Shown here in pieces: positions 6,732 through 16,163 of a stretch of DNA of 64,000 nucleotides. The DNA lies in NCBI GenBank assembly GCA_019635535.1, contig JAHBZH010000001.1:1578995-1642994 (forward strand), given 5' to 3'. This DNA comes from Sphingomonas sp. (GTDB taxonomy: Bacteria; Pseudomonadota; Alphaproteobacteria; Sphingomonadales; Sphingomonadaceae). The position numbers and the translations under genes were made by a program. Under the pieces are notes generated by a model. That model saw nothing but the letters and a program-made list of their open reading frames with translations, was not told the DNA's origin and ran no database searches. Every line of letters begins with the position of its first letter. Position 1 is the first letter of the stretch.

Positions 6732-8012
6732 TTACTCCGGCAGGCGCGCTTTGGGAAATCCGTCCCACGCCGCGTCGTAATCCGGCTGGGCATGGTCCAG
6801 CGCGAAGCGGGTGGGGCGATAGGGCCAGCAGGTTTCGACCATGAAGGCGAGGGTGCCGTCGATCTTGTGGGGCTGAAGTTCCGCCTCGCTCGCCTTGCGC
6901 CAGCTCTCGGCGTCCGGGCCGTGGCCGGACATCAGGTTGTGGAGGCTCATCCCGCCCGGCGCGAAACCGTCGGCCTTCGCGTCATAGGCGCCGTGGATGA
7001 GGCCCATGCACTCGCTCATCACGTTGCGGTGGAACCAGGGCGGGCGGAACGTGTCCTCCGCCACCATCCAGCGCGGCGGGAAGATCACGAAATCGGCATT
7101 GGCGCGGCCCGGCGTCTCGGACGGGCTGGTGAGCACGGTGAAGATCGAGGGATCGGGATGGTCGTAGCTCACCGTCCCCATCGTGTTGAACAGGCGCAGA
7201 TCATATTTGCAGGGCGTGAGATTGCCGTGCCAGGCGACGACATCGAGCGGGCTGTGGTCCAGCGTTGTCGTCCAGAGCGATCCGAGATTCTTCTGGATCA
7301 GCTCGACCGGGCCGTCCTTGTCCTCATAGGCGGCGACGGGCGTGAGGAAATCGCGCGGATTGGCGAGGCCGTTGGAGCCCAAAGGTCCCAATTCCGGCAG
7401 GCGGAACAAGGCGCCGTGATTTTCCGCGACATAGCCGCGCGCGGCGCCGTCCGGCAGCGCGACGCGGAAGCGCACGCCGCGCGGGATCAGGGCGATCTCG
7501 CCCGGCTCCACGTCGATCCGGCCCATCTCGGTGGCGACGGCGAGGCGGCCCTGCTCGGGGATCAGCAGCAATTCGCCGTCCGCGTCGAAGAAACAGCGGT
7601 GCATGTCGGCCGTCGCGCGATAGATATGGACGGCGACGCCGGTCAGCTCGTCGGGCGCGCGATTGCCCATCATGGTGACGAGGCCGTCGACGAAATCGGT
7701 CGGCGTCTCCGGCATGGCGAGGGGATCCCAGCGCAGCCGGTTGGGCGGCAGCGGGGCATCGGGCAGGCCGGGGGCGAAGAGCGGCGCGCCGCGATAGGGC
7801 GCGAACGGCGGATGCGCGGCGGACGGGCGCATCCGGTAGAGCCAGGAACGGCGATTTTCGTGGCGCGGCGCGGTGAAGGCGGTGCCGGACAGTTGCTCGG
7901 CATAGAGACCGAAGGCGGGGCGCTGGGGCGAATTGCGGCCCAGCGGCAGCGCGCCGGCCACCGCCTCGGTCGCGAAATGGTTGCCGAAGCCGGACATGTA
8001 GCCAGCAGACAT
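6732..8012 (-). CDS. hmgA: Homogentisate 1,2-dioxygenase
   Basis: A 426-aa cupin-fold Fe(II) dioxygenase that opens the ring of homogentisate to maleylacetoacetate in tyrosine and phenylalanine breakdown. The N-terminus has [13 protein letters not shown], typical of the family. Iron-ligand regions are visible as [14 protein letters not shown] (His and Glu) and [13 protein letters not shown] (His). The start at 8012 is preferred over a GTG three codons upstream because GGGAG is better placed for it. It follows aroE by 35 nt on the same strand, so it may be read from the aromatic biosynthesis operon. The other catabolic genes (hppD, maiA, fahA) are not in the window. Confidence 0.95.
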   Translation of the reverse strand: MSAGYMSGFGNHFATEAVAGALPLGRNSPQRPAFGLYAEQLSGTAFTAPRHENRRSWLYRMRPSAAHPPFAPYRGAPLFAPGLPDAPLPPNRLRWDPLAMPETPTDFVDGLVTMMGNRAPDELTGVAVHIYRATADMHRCFFDADGELLLIPEQGRLAVATEMGRIDVEPGEIALIPRGVRFRVALPDGAARGYVAENHGALFRLPELGPLGSNGLANPRDFLTPVAAYEDKDGPVELIQKNLGSLWTTTLDHSPLDVVAWHGNLTPCKYDLRLFNTMGTVSYDHPDPSIFTVLTSPSETPGRANADFVIFPPRWMVAEDTFRPPWFHRNVMSECMGLIHGAYDAKADGFAPGGMSLHNLMSGHGPDAESWRKASEAELQPHKIDGTLAFMVETCWPYRPTRFALDHAQPDYDAAWDGFPKARLPE

Positions 8013-8047
8013 GCGCGTCACTCTCCCGCTCTCGTGTCGCCGGAGGC

Positions 8048-8845
8048 CTACACCGATCGGCGCGCGGGTGCCAGATCGCCGAAGAAGAGCCGGAAGGCGC
8101 GGCGGGCCTGGCCTTCCAGCATCACGAAGCCGCCGACGGGGCGCAGGCCGTGCGCCCGCGCGGCGGTGAGGAAAGCCGTTTCGGGCGGGTTGTAGACCAT
8201 GTCGAAGGCGATGGCGCTGGGCAGGGCGCAGGGAAGGGCGTCGAGCAAAGCGGGCGGCATCGGGCCGATATGGGCCATGCCGAGGCTGGAGGCGTTCACG
8301 ATTCCCATGACGCCCGCCATCGCTTGCGGTGCCTGGTCGAAGCCGAAGGCGGCGAAGGGGGCGACCGCGCGCAGCGGCTCGGCCCGCTCTGGCGTGCGGG
8401 CGAGGAGGCGGATGTCGGCGGCGCCAAGCTGGGCGAGGGCGGCAAGGCCGGCCCGCGCCGCGCCGCCCGCGCCGATCATGGCGACTGATGCGCCCGCCAG
8501 ATCGGCGCCATCGAGCGCGGTGGTCACGCCGTCCACATCGGTGTTGTAGCCGGTGAGGCCGTCCGCTTCCGGCACGATGCAGTTGACCGCGCCGATCTTC
8601 GTCGCCGCCGGATCGAGCCGGTCGAGATGCGGGATCACGGCCTGCTTGAGCGGGGCGGTGACGTTGCAGCCGCGCCAGGCCGGATCGCTGCGGCGACCGG
8701 CAAGGAAATCTTCTACTTCTTCACAGGTTACGCGCGTAGCCTTGTAATCGGCCTCAATGCCTGCCTCGGCCAGCCAGCCGCCGTGGATGGCGGGCGAGCG
8801 GGACTGGGCGACGGGATCGCCGATCACCTCGGCATAGGGCGTCAT
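8048..8845 (-). CDS. aroE: Shikimate dehydrogenase
   Basis: A 265-aa NADPH-dependent reductase of 3-dehydroshikimate to shikimate. Substrate-site motifs are present: QSRSPAIH near the N-terminus, NVTAPLK with the catalytic Lys, and GYNTDVDG. The nucleotide-binding Gly loop GAGGAARA and a C-terminal LEGQARRAF motif complete the family pattern. Its ATG overlaps the aroB stop by 4 nt. It is the last biosynthetic gene of the leftward operon that starts at the Phe leader peptide. Confidence 0.94.
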   Translation of the reverse strand: MTPYAEVIGDPVAQSRSPAIHGGWLAEAGIEADYKATRVTCEEVEDFLAGRRSDPAWRGCNVTAPLKQAVIPHLDRLDPAATKIGAVNCIVPEADGLTGYNTDVDGVTTALDGADLAGASVAMIGAGGAARAGLAALAQLGAADIRLLARTPERAEPLRAVAPFAAFGFDQAPQAMAGVMGIVNASSLGMAHIGPMPPALLDALPCALPSAIAFDMVYNPPETAFLTAARAHGLRPVGGFVMLEGQARRAFRLFFGDLAPARRSV

Positions 8846-9924
8846 CGCGCGTCCAGGAAGGCGGCGGCGTCGGCGAGATCGACGTCGCGGTCGAGATAGG
8901 TTTGCCCGATGCCCCGCGCGAGCAGGAAGGGGACCTTGCCGCCCGACGCCTTCTTGTCGTGCGCCATATGCGCCGCCAGCGCGGCCCCGCTCGCGTCGAT
9001 CCCCGCTTCGGCGAGGCTGGTCGCGAAGCCGCCGCCGGCGAGGTGGCGGGCCACCCGCTCGGCATCCTCCGTCGGGCACAGGCCGCGCGCGGCGGAGAAG
9101 CGGAAAGCGAGGACCATGCCGAGCGCCACCGCCTCGCCGTGCAGCAGGCGATCGGAAAAGCCGGTCTCCGCCTCCAGCGCATGGGCGAAGGTGTGGCCGA
9201 GATTGAGCAAAGCGCGCGTGCCTTTCGTCTCGCGCTCGTCGGCGGCGACGATGCGGGCCTTGGCCTTCACGCTGGTCTCGATCGCGTGGGTCCGCGCCGC
9301 GCCGTCGCCGGCGAGCAGGGCCGCGCCGTACGCCTCGCACCAGGCGAAGAAGGCCGGATCGTCGATCAGGCCGTATTTGACGACCTCGGCATAGCCGGCG
9401 CGGATATCGCGCGGTGGCAGGGTGTCGAGGCAATCGGGATCGATCAGCACCAAGGCCGGCTGGTGGAAGGCGCCGACGAGATTCTTGCCGGCGGGCACGT
9501 TGATCGCGGTCTTGCCGCCGACCGAGGAATCGACCTGGGCGAGCAGGGTGGTGGGCACCTGCACGAAGCCGCAGCCGCGCTTCAGGATCGACGCGGCGAA
9601 GCCGACCAGATCGCCGATCACGCCGCCGCCAAAGGCGAGGATATGATCGGAGCGTTCGACATTCAATTCCAACAGCTTGTCGAGCAGAGCCGAGAGCTGT
9701 TCCCAGCTCTTCGTGCTTTCGCCGGGGGGCAGGACGATCGGGACCAGCTCCGCGCCCGCAGCGAGCCTTGCGCCCTGCGCCGCCCAGACGTTCACGTCGC
9801 TGACCACGATCAGCCGCCCGCCGCGCACGAAGGGGGCGAGGGGCGCGGCGGCGCGGCCGAGCAGGCCCGGCTCGATCAGGATGGGATAGGACCGGTCGCC
9901 GAGCGCGACCTCGACCCGGCTCAT
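8842..9924 (-). CDS. aroB: 3-dehydroquinate synthase
   Basis: A 360-aa NAD- and Zn-dependent enzyme that cyclises DAHP to 3-dehydroquinate. Motifs include [14 protein letters not shown] (NAD loop), [11 protein letters not shown], and the metal ligands in [19 protein letters not shown] and HGEAVALGM. The length is normal. In most relatives aroB follows aroK; here it is coupled by 4-nt overlaps to aroC upstream and aroE downstream, and no aroK is in the window. Confidence 0.96.
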   Translation of the reverse strand: MSRVEVALGDRSYPILIEPGLLGRAAAPLAPFVRGGRLIVVSDVNVWAAQGARLAAGAELVPIVLPPGESTKSWEQLSALLDKLLELNVERSDHILAFGGGVIGDLVGFAASILKRGCGFVQVPTTLLAQVDSSVGGKTAINVPAGKNLVGAFHQPALVLIDPDCLDTLPPRDIRAGYAEVVKYGLIDDPAFFAWCEAYGAALLAGDGAARTHAIETSVKAKARIVAADERETKGTRALLNLGHTFAHALEAETGFSDRLLHGEAVALGMVLAFRFSAARGLCPTEDAERVARHLAGGGFATSLAEAGIDASGAALAAHMAHDKKASGGKVPFLLARGIGQTYLDRDVDLADAAAFLDAR

Positions 9925-11000
9925 CCGCGCTCCCCGCATTGGGCGCGGTCGAGCAGCTTGTGATCGGCCAGCACCAGCGCGACCATCGCCTCGACCACCG
10001 GCGCGCCGCGAATGCCGACGCAGGGATCGTGGCGGCCCCTGGTGACGATCTCGGTCTCGTTGCCGTCCCGATCGAGCGTGCGCACCGGGGTGAGGATCGA
10101 CGAGGTCGGCTTGAAGGCGGCGCGCACGACGATCGGCTGACCGGTCGAGATGCCGCCCGCGACGCCGCCGGCATGGTTGGCGAGGAAGGCGGGCCTGCCG
10201 TCCGCGCCGGCGCGCATCTCGTCGGCATTCTCGCTGCCCGTCAAGCGGGCGGCAGCGAAACCGTCCCCGATCTCCACGCCCTTGACGGCGTTGATCGACA
10301 TGAGCGCGGCGGCGAGATCGGCGTCGAGCTTGGCGTAAACCGGCGCGCCCCAGCCGGCGGGCACGCCGGTCGCCACGCATTCGACGACCGCGCCCAGCGA
10401 ATCGCCGGATTTGCGGGCGGCGTCCACCAGGCCCTCCCAGCGCGCGGCGGCGGCGTGATCGGGGCAGAAGAAGGGATTGGCGTCGATCGCTTCCGGGTCG
10501 AACGCCGCCCGGTCGATCGCATCGCCGCCCAGCTCGACGACACAGGCGCGGATCGCCACCTCGGGAACGATCAGCCGCGCCGCCGCGCCCGCCGCGACCC
10601 GCGCCGCCGTCTCGCGCGCGCTGGAGCGGCCGCCGCCGCGATGGTCGCGCAGGCCGTATTTGGCGTCATAGGCGTAATCGGCATGGCCGGGTCGGTATGC
10701 GGCGGCGATGTCCGCATAGTCCTTCGATCGCTGGTCGACATTCTCGATCGTCAGGCTGATCGGCGTGCCGGTGGTGCGGCCCTCGAACGTGCCGGAGAGG
10801 ATGCGGACCGCATCCGGCTCGCGGCGCTGCGTGGTGAAGCGCGACTGGCCGGGGCGGCGCCTGTCGAGATAGGGCTGGATGTCGGCTTCGGTGAGCGCGA
10901 GGCCCGGTGGGCAGCCGTCCACCAGCGCGCCGATCGCCGGGCCGTGGCTTTCGCCCCAGGTCGAGACGCGCAGCACCCGGCCGAAGCTGTTGACGCTCAT
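9921..11000 (-). CDS. aroC: Chorismate synthase
   Basis: A 359-aa FMN-dependent enzyme converting EPSP to chorismate. Family signatures are visible: [12 protein letters not shown] at the N-terminus, [14 protein letters not shown], the Arg/Gly/Ser-rich [10 protein letters not shown], and [13 protein letters not shown] near the C-terminus. The start MSVNSFGR overlaps the upstream stop by ATGA. The frame is open upstream, but that part overlaps the prephenate dehydratase gene and is not coding. Confidence 0.96.
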   Translation of the reverse strand: MSVNSFGRVLRVSTWGESHGPAIGALVDGCPPGLALTEADIQPYLDRRRPGQSRFTTQRREPDAVRILSGTFEGRTTGTPISLTIENVDQRSKDYADIAAAYRPGHADYAYDAKYGLRDHRGGGRSSARETAARVAAGAAARLIVPEVAIRACVVELGGDAIDRAAFDPEAIDANPFFCPDHAAAARWEGLVDAARKSGDSLGAVVECVATGVPAGWGAPVYAKLDADLAAALMSINAVKGVEIGDGFAAARLTGSENADEMRAGADGRPAFLANHAGGVAGGISTGQPIVVRAAFKPTSSILTPVRTLDRDGNETEIVTRGRHDPCVGIRGAPVVEAMVALVLADHKLLDRAQCGERG

Positions 11001-11548
11001 GCCCCCGCCTCCTCGGCGCGGGCGAGCACGCAGAAGATGGTGTGATTGTCGTCGCGGTCGTGCACGTCGCGGTAGAGGATCTTGAGGCCATAGGCGTCGG
11101 CGGCGGCTTCGGAGGCGATCACGCCGGTCGTCGCATCGCCGGATTCCGCCAGTTGCTGTGCCGCGACGGCGGTATTCGACGCCTCGCTGGTGGCGACGTC
11201 CGCTTCCGCGATCCAGCGCCCGCACTGGCCGAGCGCGACCGGGTGGCTCGTCACGCGCGCGATGCGGTCCAGCGCGGCATCGGGCAGGCCGAGCAGGTGC
11301 ATGCGGATCGGCAGCCGATGCCGCTCGACCACCAGCAGGCCGCTCTCCCGGATCAGCTCCTCGACGCCCGGCACCGGGCCGGCGATCGCATTGCGCAGGG
11401 GGACCATGCCGCGCGCTGCCTTGCCGGCGAGGACGGCCTTCACGACGCCGGTGAAGGTCGCGCGCGCCACCGGCGTCCATTCCGGCAGGAAAATGCGGCA
11501 GGCCTCCCAGCCGAACGCGCCGGGCGCCCCCTGATAAGCGATCTTCAC
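10997..11548 (-). CDS. Prephenate dehydratase-like protein, catalytic domain only
   Basis: A 183-aa protein matching only the catalytic half of prephenate dehydratase (prephenate to phenylpyruvate). It has YQGAPGAFG at the start, [10 protein letters not shown] in the middle and [14 protein letters not shown] near the end. There is no C-terminal ACT regulatory domain, so the usual allosteric Phe inhibition site is missing. Conserved active-site segments are altered: the usual IENS is replaced by LRNA, and the TRF motif reads TIF, although the Thr is kept. It starts with GTG one base after the aroA stop, behind GGAG. It may be a divergent enzyme or one of relaxed activity; the pheA symbol is therefore withheld. 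Confidence 0.8.
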   Translation of the reverse strand: MKIAYQGAPGAFGWEACRIFLPEWTPVARATFTGVVKAVLAGKAARGMVPLRNAIAGPVPGVEELIRESGLLVVERHRLPIRMHLLGLPDAALDRIARVTSHPVALGQCGRWIAEADVATSEASNTAVAAQQLAESGDATTGVIASEAAADAYGLKILYRDVHDRDDNHTIFCVLARAEEAGA

Positions 11549-11549
11549 C

Positions 11550-12866
11550 TCAAATCTCCGTCAGGCCTGCGCCCAGCGAATATAGCAGATCGGCGAAGCC
11601 GGGAAACGAGGTGGCGATCATGTCGGCGCGGTCCACCGACACCGGTGCGCGGGCGGCGAGGCCGAGGCCGAGGAAGCTCATCGCGATGCGATGATCGCCA
11701 TGGGTGGCGACCGCGCCGCCGCCGGCCGGCGTGCCGCCGGTGACGCGCAGCGTATCGCCCTCGGCACTGGCCTGGACGCCGCAGGACGCGAGACCGGCGA
11801 GGATGGCGGCGAGCCGGTCGCTTTCCTTGACGCGCAGTTCGCCGAGGCCGTGCATCACCGTCTTGCCTTCGGCGAAGGCGGCGGCGACGGCGAGGATCGG
11901 ATATTCGTCGATCATCGCCGGCGCGCGGGCGGCGGGGACGGTTATGCCGCGCAGAGTAGAGGCGCGGGCGGTGATGTCCGCCACTTCCTCGCCGCCGATC
12001 GTACGGCGGTTTTCGATGCGAAGGTCCGCGCTCATCTCGGTGAGCGTCTCGAACAGGCCGGCGCGCAGCGGATTGACCAGCACACCGTGCACGGTCACCT
12101 CGGAGCCCGGCACGATCAAAGCCGCGACCAGCGGGAAGGCGGCGGAGGAGGGGTCGCCGGGGACGTGGAGATCGGCCCCGCGCAGCGCCCGGTTCGCGCC
12201 GAGGCGGATGCGGCGGCCGTCGCCGTCGGCCTTCACTTCGATGTCGCAGCCGAAGGCGGCGAGCAGCTTCTCGCTATGGTCGCGGCTCGGGCGCGGCTCG
12301 ACCACCGTCACCTCCGCATCGGTGCCGAGCCCGGCGAGCAGGATGGCGGATTTGACCTGGGCCGAGGCCGTCGCGTTCTCGAAGCGGATGCCGCCGAGCC
12401 CGCCGCCATGGACGGTGAGCGGCAGCCGGTCGCCGCCTTCGAACCACGCGCCCATCGCTTCGAGCGGCGCGGTCACGCGGCCCATCGGACGGCCGCGCAG
12501 GGACTCGTCGCCAGTGAAGGCCGCGCGAACCGCCCGGCCCGCGACCGCGCCGATCAGCAGCCGCGCCGCCGTTCCCGAATTGCCGCAATCGATCGGCGCG
12601 GACGGCGAACGCCAGGCGCCGCCGCGTACCCGCCAGAGTTCACCCATCTTCTCCACGTCGGCGCCGAGCGCGCGCACCGCCGCGGCGGTGGCCAGCACGT
12701 CGTCGCTTTCGAGCAGCCCTTCGATCCGCGTCTCGCCCGTTGCCATCGCGCCCAGGATCAGCGCGCGGTGCGAGATCGACTTGTCGCCGGGCACCACGAT
12801 CCGGCCGCGCAGGGCACTCGCCGGGCCCGCGCGCAGCCCGTTCGCCGCCGCCATGATCGCGCTCAT
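11550..12866 (-). CDS. aroA: 3-phosphoshikimate 1-carboxyvinyltransferase (EPSP synthase)
   Basis: A 438-aa enzyme adding PEP to shikimate-3-phosphate. It resembles the CP4-type (class II) family: [24 protein letters not shown], a DHSEKLL segment, [27 protein letters not shown] and LRVKESDRL. At the glyphosate-discriminating site it has NSGT, with Gly, where CP4 has NAAT with Ala, so sensitivity cannot be excluded. The start [10 protein letters not shown] overlaps the DAHP synthase stop by 4 nt; an internal ATG at codon 5 is a lesser alternative. Confidence 0.95.
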   Translation of the reverse strand: MSAIMAAANGLRAGPASALRGRIVVPGDKSISHRALILGAMATGETRIEGLLESDDVLATAAAVRALGADVEKMGELWRVRGGAWRSPSAPIDCGNSGTAARLLIGAVAGRAVRAAFTGDESLRGRPMGRVTAPLEAMGAWFEGGDRLPLTVHGGGLGGIRFENATASAQVKSAILLAGLGTDAEVTVVEPRPSRDHSEKLLAAFGCDIEVKADGDGRRIRLGANRALRGADLHVPGDPSSAAFPLVAALIVPGSEVTVHGVLVNPLRAGLFETLTEMSADLRIENRRTIGGEEVADITARASTLRGITVPAARAPAMIDEYPILAVAAAFAEGKTVMHGLGELRVKESDRLAAILAGLASCGVQASAEGDTLRVTGGTPAGGGAVATHGDHRIAMSFLGLGLAARAPVSVDRADMIATSFPGFADLLYSLGAGLTEI

Positions 12867-14164
12867 GCCGCGTTGGAGGCGCGGCGGGGCTCGTCCATCA
12901 CCAGCCGCGCCACGTCGGCGGCGACGTCGATCGCCTGGGCCTGGTTGAGCCGGGGATCGCAATGGGTGAGGTAGCGCCGGGCGAGGTCTTCCTCGCCGAG
13001 CGGATTGCTGCCACCCAGACATTCGGTGACATGCGCGCCGGTCATCTCGAGATGGACGCCGCCCGGATGCACGCCCTCGGCGCGCGCCACGTCGAAGAAG
13101 GTCGCGATCTCGGCCAGGATGTCGGGCATCAGCCGGGTCTTGCGCCCCGCCTTGGTGACCGTGTTGCCGTGCATCGGATCGATCGACCAGACGATCTGGC
13201 GCCCGGCGTCGCGGGTCGCGCGCATCAGGGCGGGGAGCCGCCTGGCGGCCTCGCGCGCGCCGAAACGGCCGATCAGCACCAGCCGGCCGGGCCGATTGTC
13301 CGGATCGAGCCGTTCGATCAGCCGCAGCAATTCGTCCGCCTGGAGGCTCGGCCCGCATTTGAGGCCGATCGTGTTGGCGATGCCACGCGCATATTCGACA
13401 TGGGCGCCGTCGAGCTGGCGGGTGCGATCGCCGATCCACAGCATATGCGCGGAGGTCGCCCACCAGGCCTCGCTCGCCGGGTCCCAGCGGGTCAGCGCCT
13501 GCTCGTAATGGAGCAGCAAAGCCTCGTGGCTGGTATGGACGAAAGCCGGGCGGGCCATGTCGCCGGGCGCGGCGCCATGATCGAAGCGCAGGCCGATCCG
13601 CTGACGCGCGCTGCGGTGCACTTCGGAGAGATCGGCATAGGCCGCCGCGCCATAGGCACGCAGCAGATCGACCGTCACCTTGGACTGGCGGTGCGCCTCC
13701 AGCATTCGCATCGGATCGGGCGCGCGGCTGGCGGGATCGAAATCCGGGCCGTTGACGATGTCGCCGCGATAGGCGGGGAGGGTGACGTCGCCGACCGTCT
13801 CGGTGTCGGACGAACGCGGCTTGGCGAACTGGCCGGCGATGCGGGCCACCGTCACCACCTCGCCCGCGCCGCCGGCGCGCAGCATCGCGGCCATTTCGAG
13901 CAGCAGGTTGAAGGTGACGCGCACCTTCTCGGCGCCGAATTCGGCGAAGGTCTCGGCGCAGTCGCCGCCCTGGAGCAGCATGGCGCGGCCCGCCGCCACC
14001 TCGGCGAGCGCGGCGGTCAGCGCGGCATTCTCGGCGATGGCGGTCAGCGGGGCGGCGGCGGCGAGGCAGGATTCGACGGTGGCGAGCGCGGCGGCATCGC
14101 CATAGGCCGGCAATTGCGCGGCCGGGCGGTCGCGCCACGATTGCGGGGTCCACTTCAACGTCAT
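12863..14164 (-). CDS. aroG: DAHP synthase, class II (plant type)
   Basis: A 433-aa enzyme condensing PEP and erythrose-4-phosphate, the first step of the shikimate pathway. Class II signatures are clear: [14 protein letters not shown], an arginine-rich active-site block, [21 protein letters not shown] and [13 protein letters not shown]. It is unrelated in sequence to the E. coli AroF/G/H class. It begins [10 protein letters not shown] and overlaps the chorismate mutase stop by ATGA, so the first pathway step is coupled directly to the first Phe/Tyr branch step. Confidence 0.95.
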   Translation of the reverse strand: MTLKWTPQSWRDRPAAQLPAYGDAAALATVESCLAAAAPLTAIAENAALTAALAEVAAGRAMLLQGGDCAETFAEFGAEKVRVTFNLLLEMAAMLRAGGAGEVVTVARIAGQFAKPRSSDTETVGDVTLPAYRGDIVNGPDFDPASRAPDPMRMLEAHRQSKVTVDLLRAYGAAAYADLSEVHRSARQRIGLRFDHGAAPGDMARPAFVHTSHEALLLHYEQALTRWDPASEAWWATSAHMLWIGDRTRQLDGAHVEYARGIANTIGLKCGPSLQADELLRLIERLDPDNRPGRLVLIGRFGAREAARRLPALMRATRDAGRQIVWSIDPMHGNTVTKAGRKTRLMPDILAEIATFFDVARAEGVHPGGVHLEMTGAHVTECLGGSNPLGEEDLARRYLTHCDPRLNQAQAIDVAADVARLVMDEPRRASNAA

Positions 14165-14925
14165 CGTCCCTGGCTTTGCCTCAACACGGGCTCTTCGGCC
14201 GCCATAGCCCCTTCGGACCGGCTGATGCAAAGACGCAGATGGCCGCACATGGCGAGCGGGCGGATATCCTCGCCCTCCGCCATGCGGCGCGCCAGCGTGG
14301 TCGCGCCGACGATCGGGAAGGTGACGCCCCGCGGCCGGCAATCGCCGGTCATCCGCCCGACCGCCAGCGCCGCCGCGCCGGTCGGGCCCTCGCCCAGCCA
14401 GTCGAAGATGACGAGCGCGCGGTCGTGGAACAGGTCCACCCACCAGCTGCTCAGCGGGTCGAGCTCGATCACCGCGATCGCCTCGCGGCTGCGGGCGCGG
14501 GCCAGCGCCTCCTCCGGTCCGCCGGCGACGACGATCGGCGCGGCGCAGCCGAAACGCTGTCGCACGACGTTGGTGACCGCCACCGGCTGGGCGCCGGCAT
14601 GAAGCACGATCTCGGTCCGGCGCTGCGTCTGCAGGCTGACCGCCATCAGCTCGCGCCAGACGGCGGCGATGGCGGTGTCGGGCAGCGCATCGGTGCGTGC
14701 GGTCAGCCGTGCCACCACGTCGCGCTCGCGGTCGGGCCGGAGCAGCAGCGCGTTCAGGTGATCGTCCTGCTTGCGCGCGGCGATCGCCCGGGCGTGGGAG
14801 AGGCGGCGCTCGATCAGCGCCAGCAATTCGTCGTCGATCCGGTCGATCGCCGCGCGGAGGGACTGGAGGGTCGGCGTCGGTCGGGCACCGGCCGGAGCGG
14901 GCGCGAGGATATCGTGTCTGGGCAT
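14161..14925 (-). CDS. Chorismate mutase (AroQ type) with extra C-terminal domain
   Basis: A 254-aa protein. Residues about 20-105 form an AroQ chorismate mutase (chorismate to prephenate), with [19 protein letters not shown], an ARxxxARKQ segment and [10 protein letters not shown]. The remaining roughly 145 residues resemble a reduced prephenate-dehydratase-like or regulatory domain, with short hydrophobic strands and several Gly loops but no intact dehydratase motifs. This makes it look like a P-protein whose second domain has decayed or been repurposed, which would explain the separate dehydratase-like gene in the same operon. It is the first structural gene after the Phe leader. Confidence 0.85.
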   Translation of the reverse strand: MPRHDILAPAPAGARPTPTLQSLRAAIDRIDDELLALIERRLSHARAIAARKQDDHLNALLLRPDRERDVVARLTARTDALPDTAIAAVWRELMAVSLQTQRRTEIVLHAGAQPVAVTNVVRQRFGCAAPIVVAGGPEEALARARSREAIAVIELDPLSSWWVDLFHDRALVIFDWLGEGPTGAAALAVGRMTGDCRPRGVTFPIVGATTLARRMAEGEDIRPLAMCGHLRLCISRSEGAMAAEEPVLRQSQGR

Positions 14926-15022
14926 TATCGGTCTCTCGACGCGTCCTGGCCGGACCCGATGCGCGGGACCGCGGCCTGGCGGCGTTTCAGTTCGGATTTT
15001 CAGGTGAAAAAGCGATCCGCGT

Positions 15023-15046
15023 CCGGCACGCCCTCAGGCGTACCGG
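15023..15046 (-). promoter_or_regulatory. Attenuator hairpin of the aro/phe operon
   Basis: A 10-bp inverted repeat (CCGGTACGCC and GGCGTGCCGG on the transcribed strand, one G-U pair) with a 4-nt loop that contains the stop codon of the leader peptide. A run of five T follows at 15011-15007. Placement over the leader stop is what a ribosome-controlled attenuator needs. Which alternative fold is the terminator cannot be settled by eye. Confidence 0.55.
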
Positions 15047-15123
15047 CCGATAAACGAGCCGACAAAAAAGAAGCGTGCGCCGACCTGCGAAGCGAGGGTG
15101 CTTATGTCCTGCCCTTTGCGCAT
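15034..15123 (-). CDS. Phe-rich leader peptide (attenuation of aro/phe operon)
   Basis: A 29-codon frame with ATG at 15123 behind AGGAG at 8-nt spacing and a TGA at 15036-15034. The peptide contains the run RFFFVGSF: Phe at 18, 19, 20 and 24, four of the last twelve residues. This is the signature of a leader peptide whose translation senses charged tRNA-Phe. It lies between a good -35/-10 pair and the chorismate mutase gene, 108 nt before its start. It would raise expression of the operon when Phe is scarce. Confidence 0.75.
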   Translation of the reverse strand: MRKGQDISTLASQVGARFFFVGSFIGRYA

Positions 15124-15164
15124 GGCGATTGCTCCTGCCGACGGCACAATTCGCCGTCGCCTTA

Positions 15165-15193
15165 AGGGTGAGGCGTGCGGCCTGCCTTGTCAA
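15165..15193 (-). promoter_or_regulatory. Probable promoter of the aro/phe operon
   Basis: On the minus strand a perfect -35 box TTGACA (15193-15188) is followed by a 17-nt spacer and CACCCT, then TTAAG, as a weak -10 region. It lies about 45 nt upstream of the leader peptide ATG. The -10 is poor by the E. coli consensus but acceptable for alphaproteobacteria. Confidence 0.5.
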
Positions 15194-15230
15194 GTCACGC
15201 GATTGAGAAGCGCGGAAATACGGCTGGGAG

Positions 15231-15304
15231 TGGAGGCCCGAGCCGGAATCGAACCGGCGTGCAAGGATTTGCAGTCCTCTGCGTAACCACTCCGCCATCG
15301 GGCC
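15231..15304 (-). tRNA. tRNA-Cys (GCA)
   Basis: A 74-nt cloverleaf on the minus strand with acceptor arms GGCCCGA and TCGGGCC, an encoded CCA end, the T-loop GGTTCGATTCC, and an anticodon loop CTGCAAA giving GCA for cysteine. The D arm and variable loop are of normal size. It lies between the aro/phe leader and comF. Confidence 0.95.
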
Positions 15305-15381
15305 GCCGCCGGCGAGATGGTCGGCTTTGGCGGCGCTGTCAACCGGCCTTGCGGCGCGGCGCGGGGAGTCGCATTGTCCGG

Positions 15382-16131
15382 ATGATGGAGGCCTTGCCGC
15401 TTCTGGCGCGCCGCGCGCTGCGGCCGGCGATCGATTTCGCGCTGCCGCCGCGCTGCCCGGGCTGCGGCGCGGTGACGGCCGAGCCGCACCGCTTCTGCAT
15501 GACCTGCTGGTCCAGCCTGACCTTTCTCGGCGATCCGTGCTGCGCCCGCTGCGCGCTGCCCTTCGACTACGAACAGGGGCCGGACGCGCTGTGCGGCAAC
15601 TGCCTCGCGCATCCGCCGCGCTTCGACCGGCTGCGCGCCGCCGTCGCTTATGGCGACATTCCGCGCCGGGTGGCGCTCAAGCTCAAATATGGCGGCCGGC
15701 CGGGCGTCGCCGAGACGGTGGCCGGGTTCATGGCGCGCCATGTCGAGGCGATGCCGGACGCGCTGCTCGTGCCGGTGCCGCTGCATCGCTGGCGGATCTG
15801 GCGGCGCGGCTACAATCAGGCGGCCTTGATCGCGCAGGCGCTGGCCCGGCGCACGGGAATCGCGGCGCGGCTGGACCTGATCGAGCGGGTGAAGCGCACG
15901 CCGCCGCTCAAGGGCATGAATGCCGCCCAGCGCCGCGACGCGCTGCGCGGCGCCTTTCGCGTGCCGCCGGAGCGCAAGGCGGAGGTGAAGGGCCGCGCCG
16001 TCATCCTGATCGACGATGTCTATACCAGCGGCGCGACCGCCAATGGCTGCGCGCGGACCCTGAAGCGCGCCGGGGCGGGCGAGGTGCGGGTGCTGGCCTG
16101 GGCGCGGGTGGTGCGCGGCGCCGAAGATTGA
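15382..16131 (+). CDS. comF: ComF family phosphoribosyltransferase-like protein
   Basis: A 249-aa ComF protein. The N-terminal zinc-binding segment has CPGCGAV and further Cys pairs (CARCALPF, CGNC). The phosphoribosyltransferase domain has VPVPLHRWRIWRRGYNQA and the PRPP loop VILIDDVYTSGATANG. In naturally competent bacteria ComF helps DNA uptake; in others its role is unclear. Two adjacent ATG codons (15382, 15385) are possible starts. Downstream genes on the same strand (grxC, nitrilase, DUF1178) are close enough to be one operon. Confidence 0.93.
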   Translation: MMEALPLLARRALRPAIDFALPPRCPGCGAVTAEPHRFCMTCWSSLTFLGDPCCARCALPFDYEQGPDALCGNCLAHPPRFDRLRAAVAYGDIPRRVALKLKYGGRPGVAETVAGFMARHVEAMPDALLVPVPLHRWRIWRRGYNQAALIAQALARRTGIAARLDLIERVKRTPPLKGMNAAQRRDALRGAFRVPPERKAEVKGRAVILIDDVYTSGATANGCARTLKRAGAGEVRVLAWARVVRGAED

Positions 16132-16163
16132 CAAGCGGACCTCGCCGCCTCACTTCGAAGGGC

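Noticed and set aside
4504..8195. Very long rightward frames opposite the membrane-protein pair and hmgA
   Set aside because: These are high-GC shadow frames rich in Arg, Ala, Gly and His without recognisable domains; the leftward genes have clear starts and families.
11691..14602. Long rightward frames antisense to aroA and the DAHP synthase gene
   Set aside because: No domain, no ribosome-binding site, and composition typical of antisense readings of GC-rich genes.
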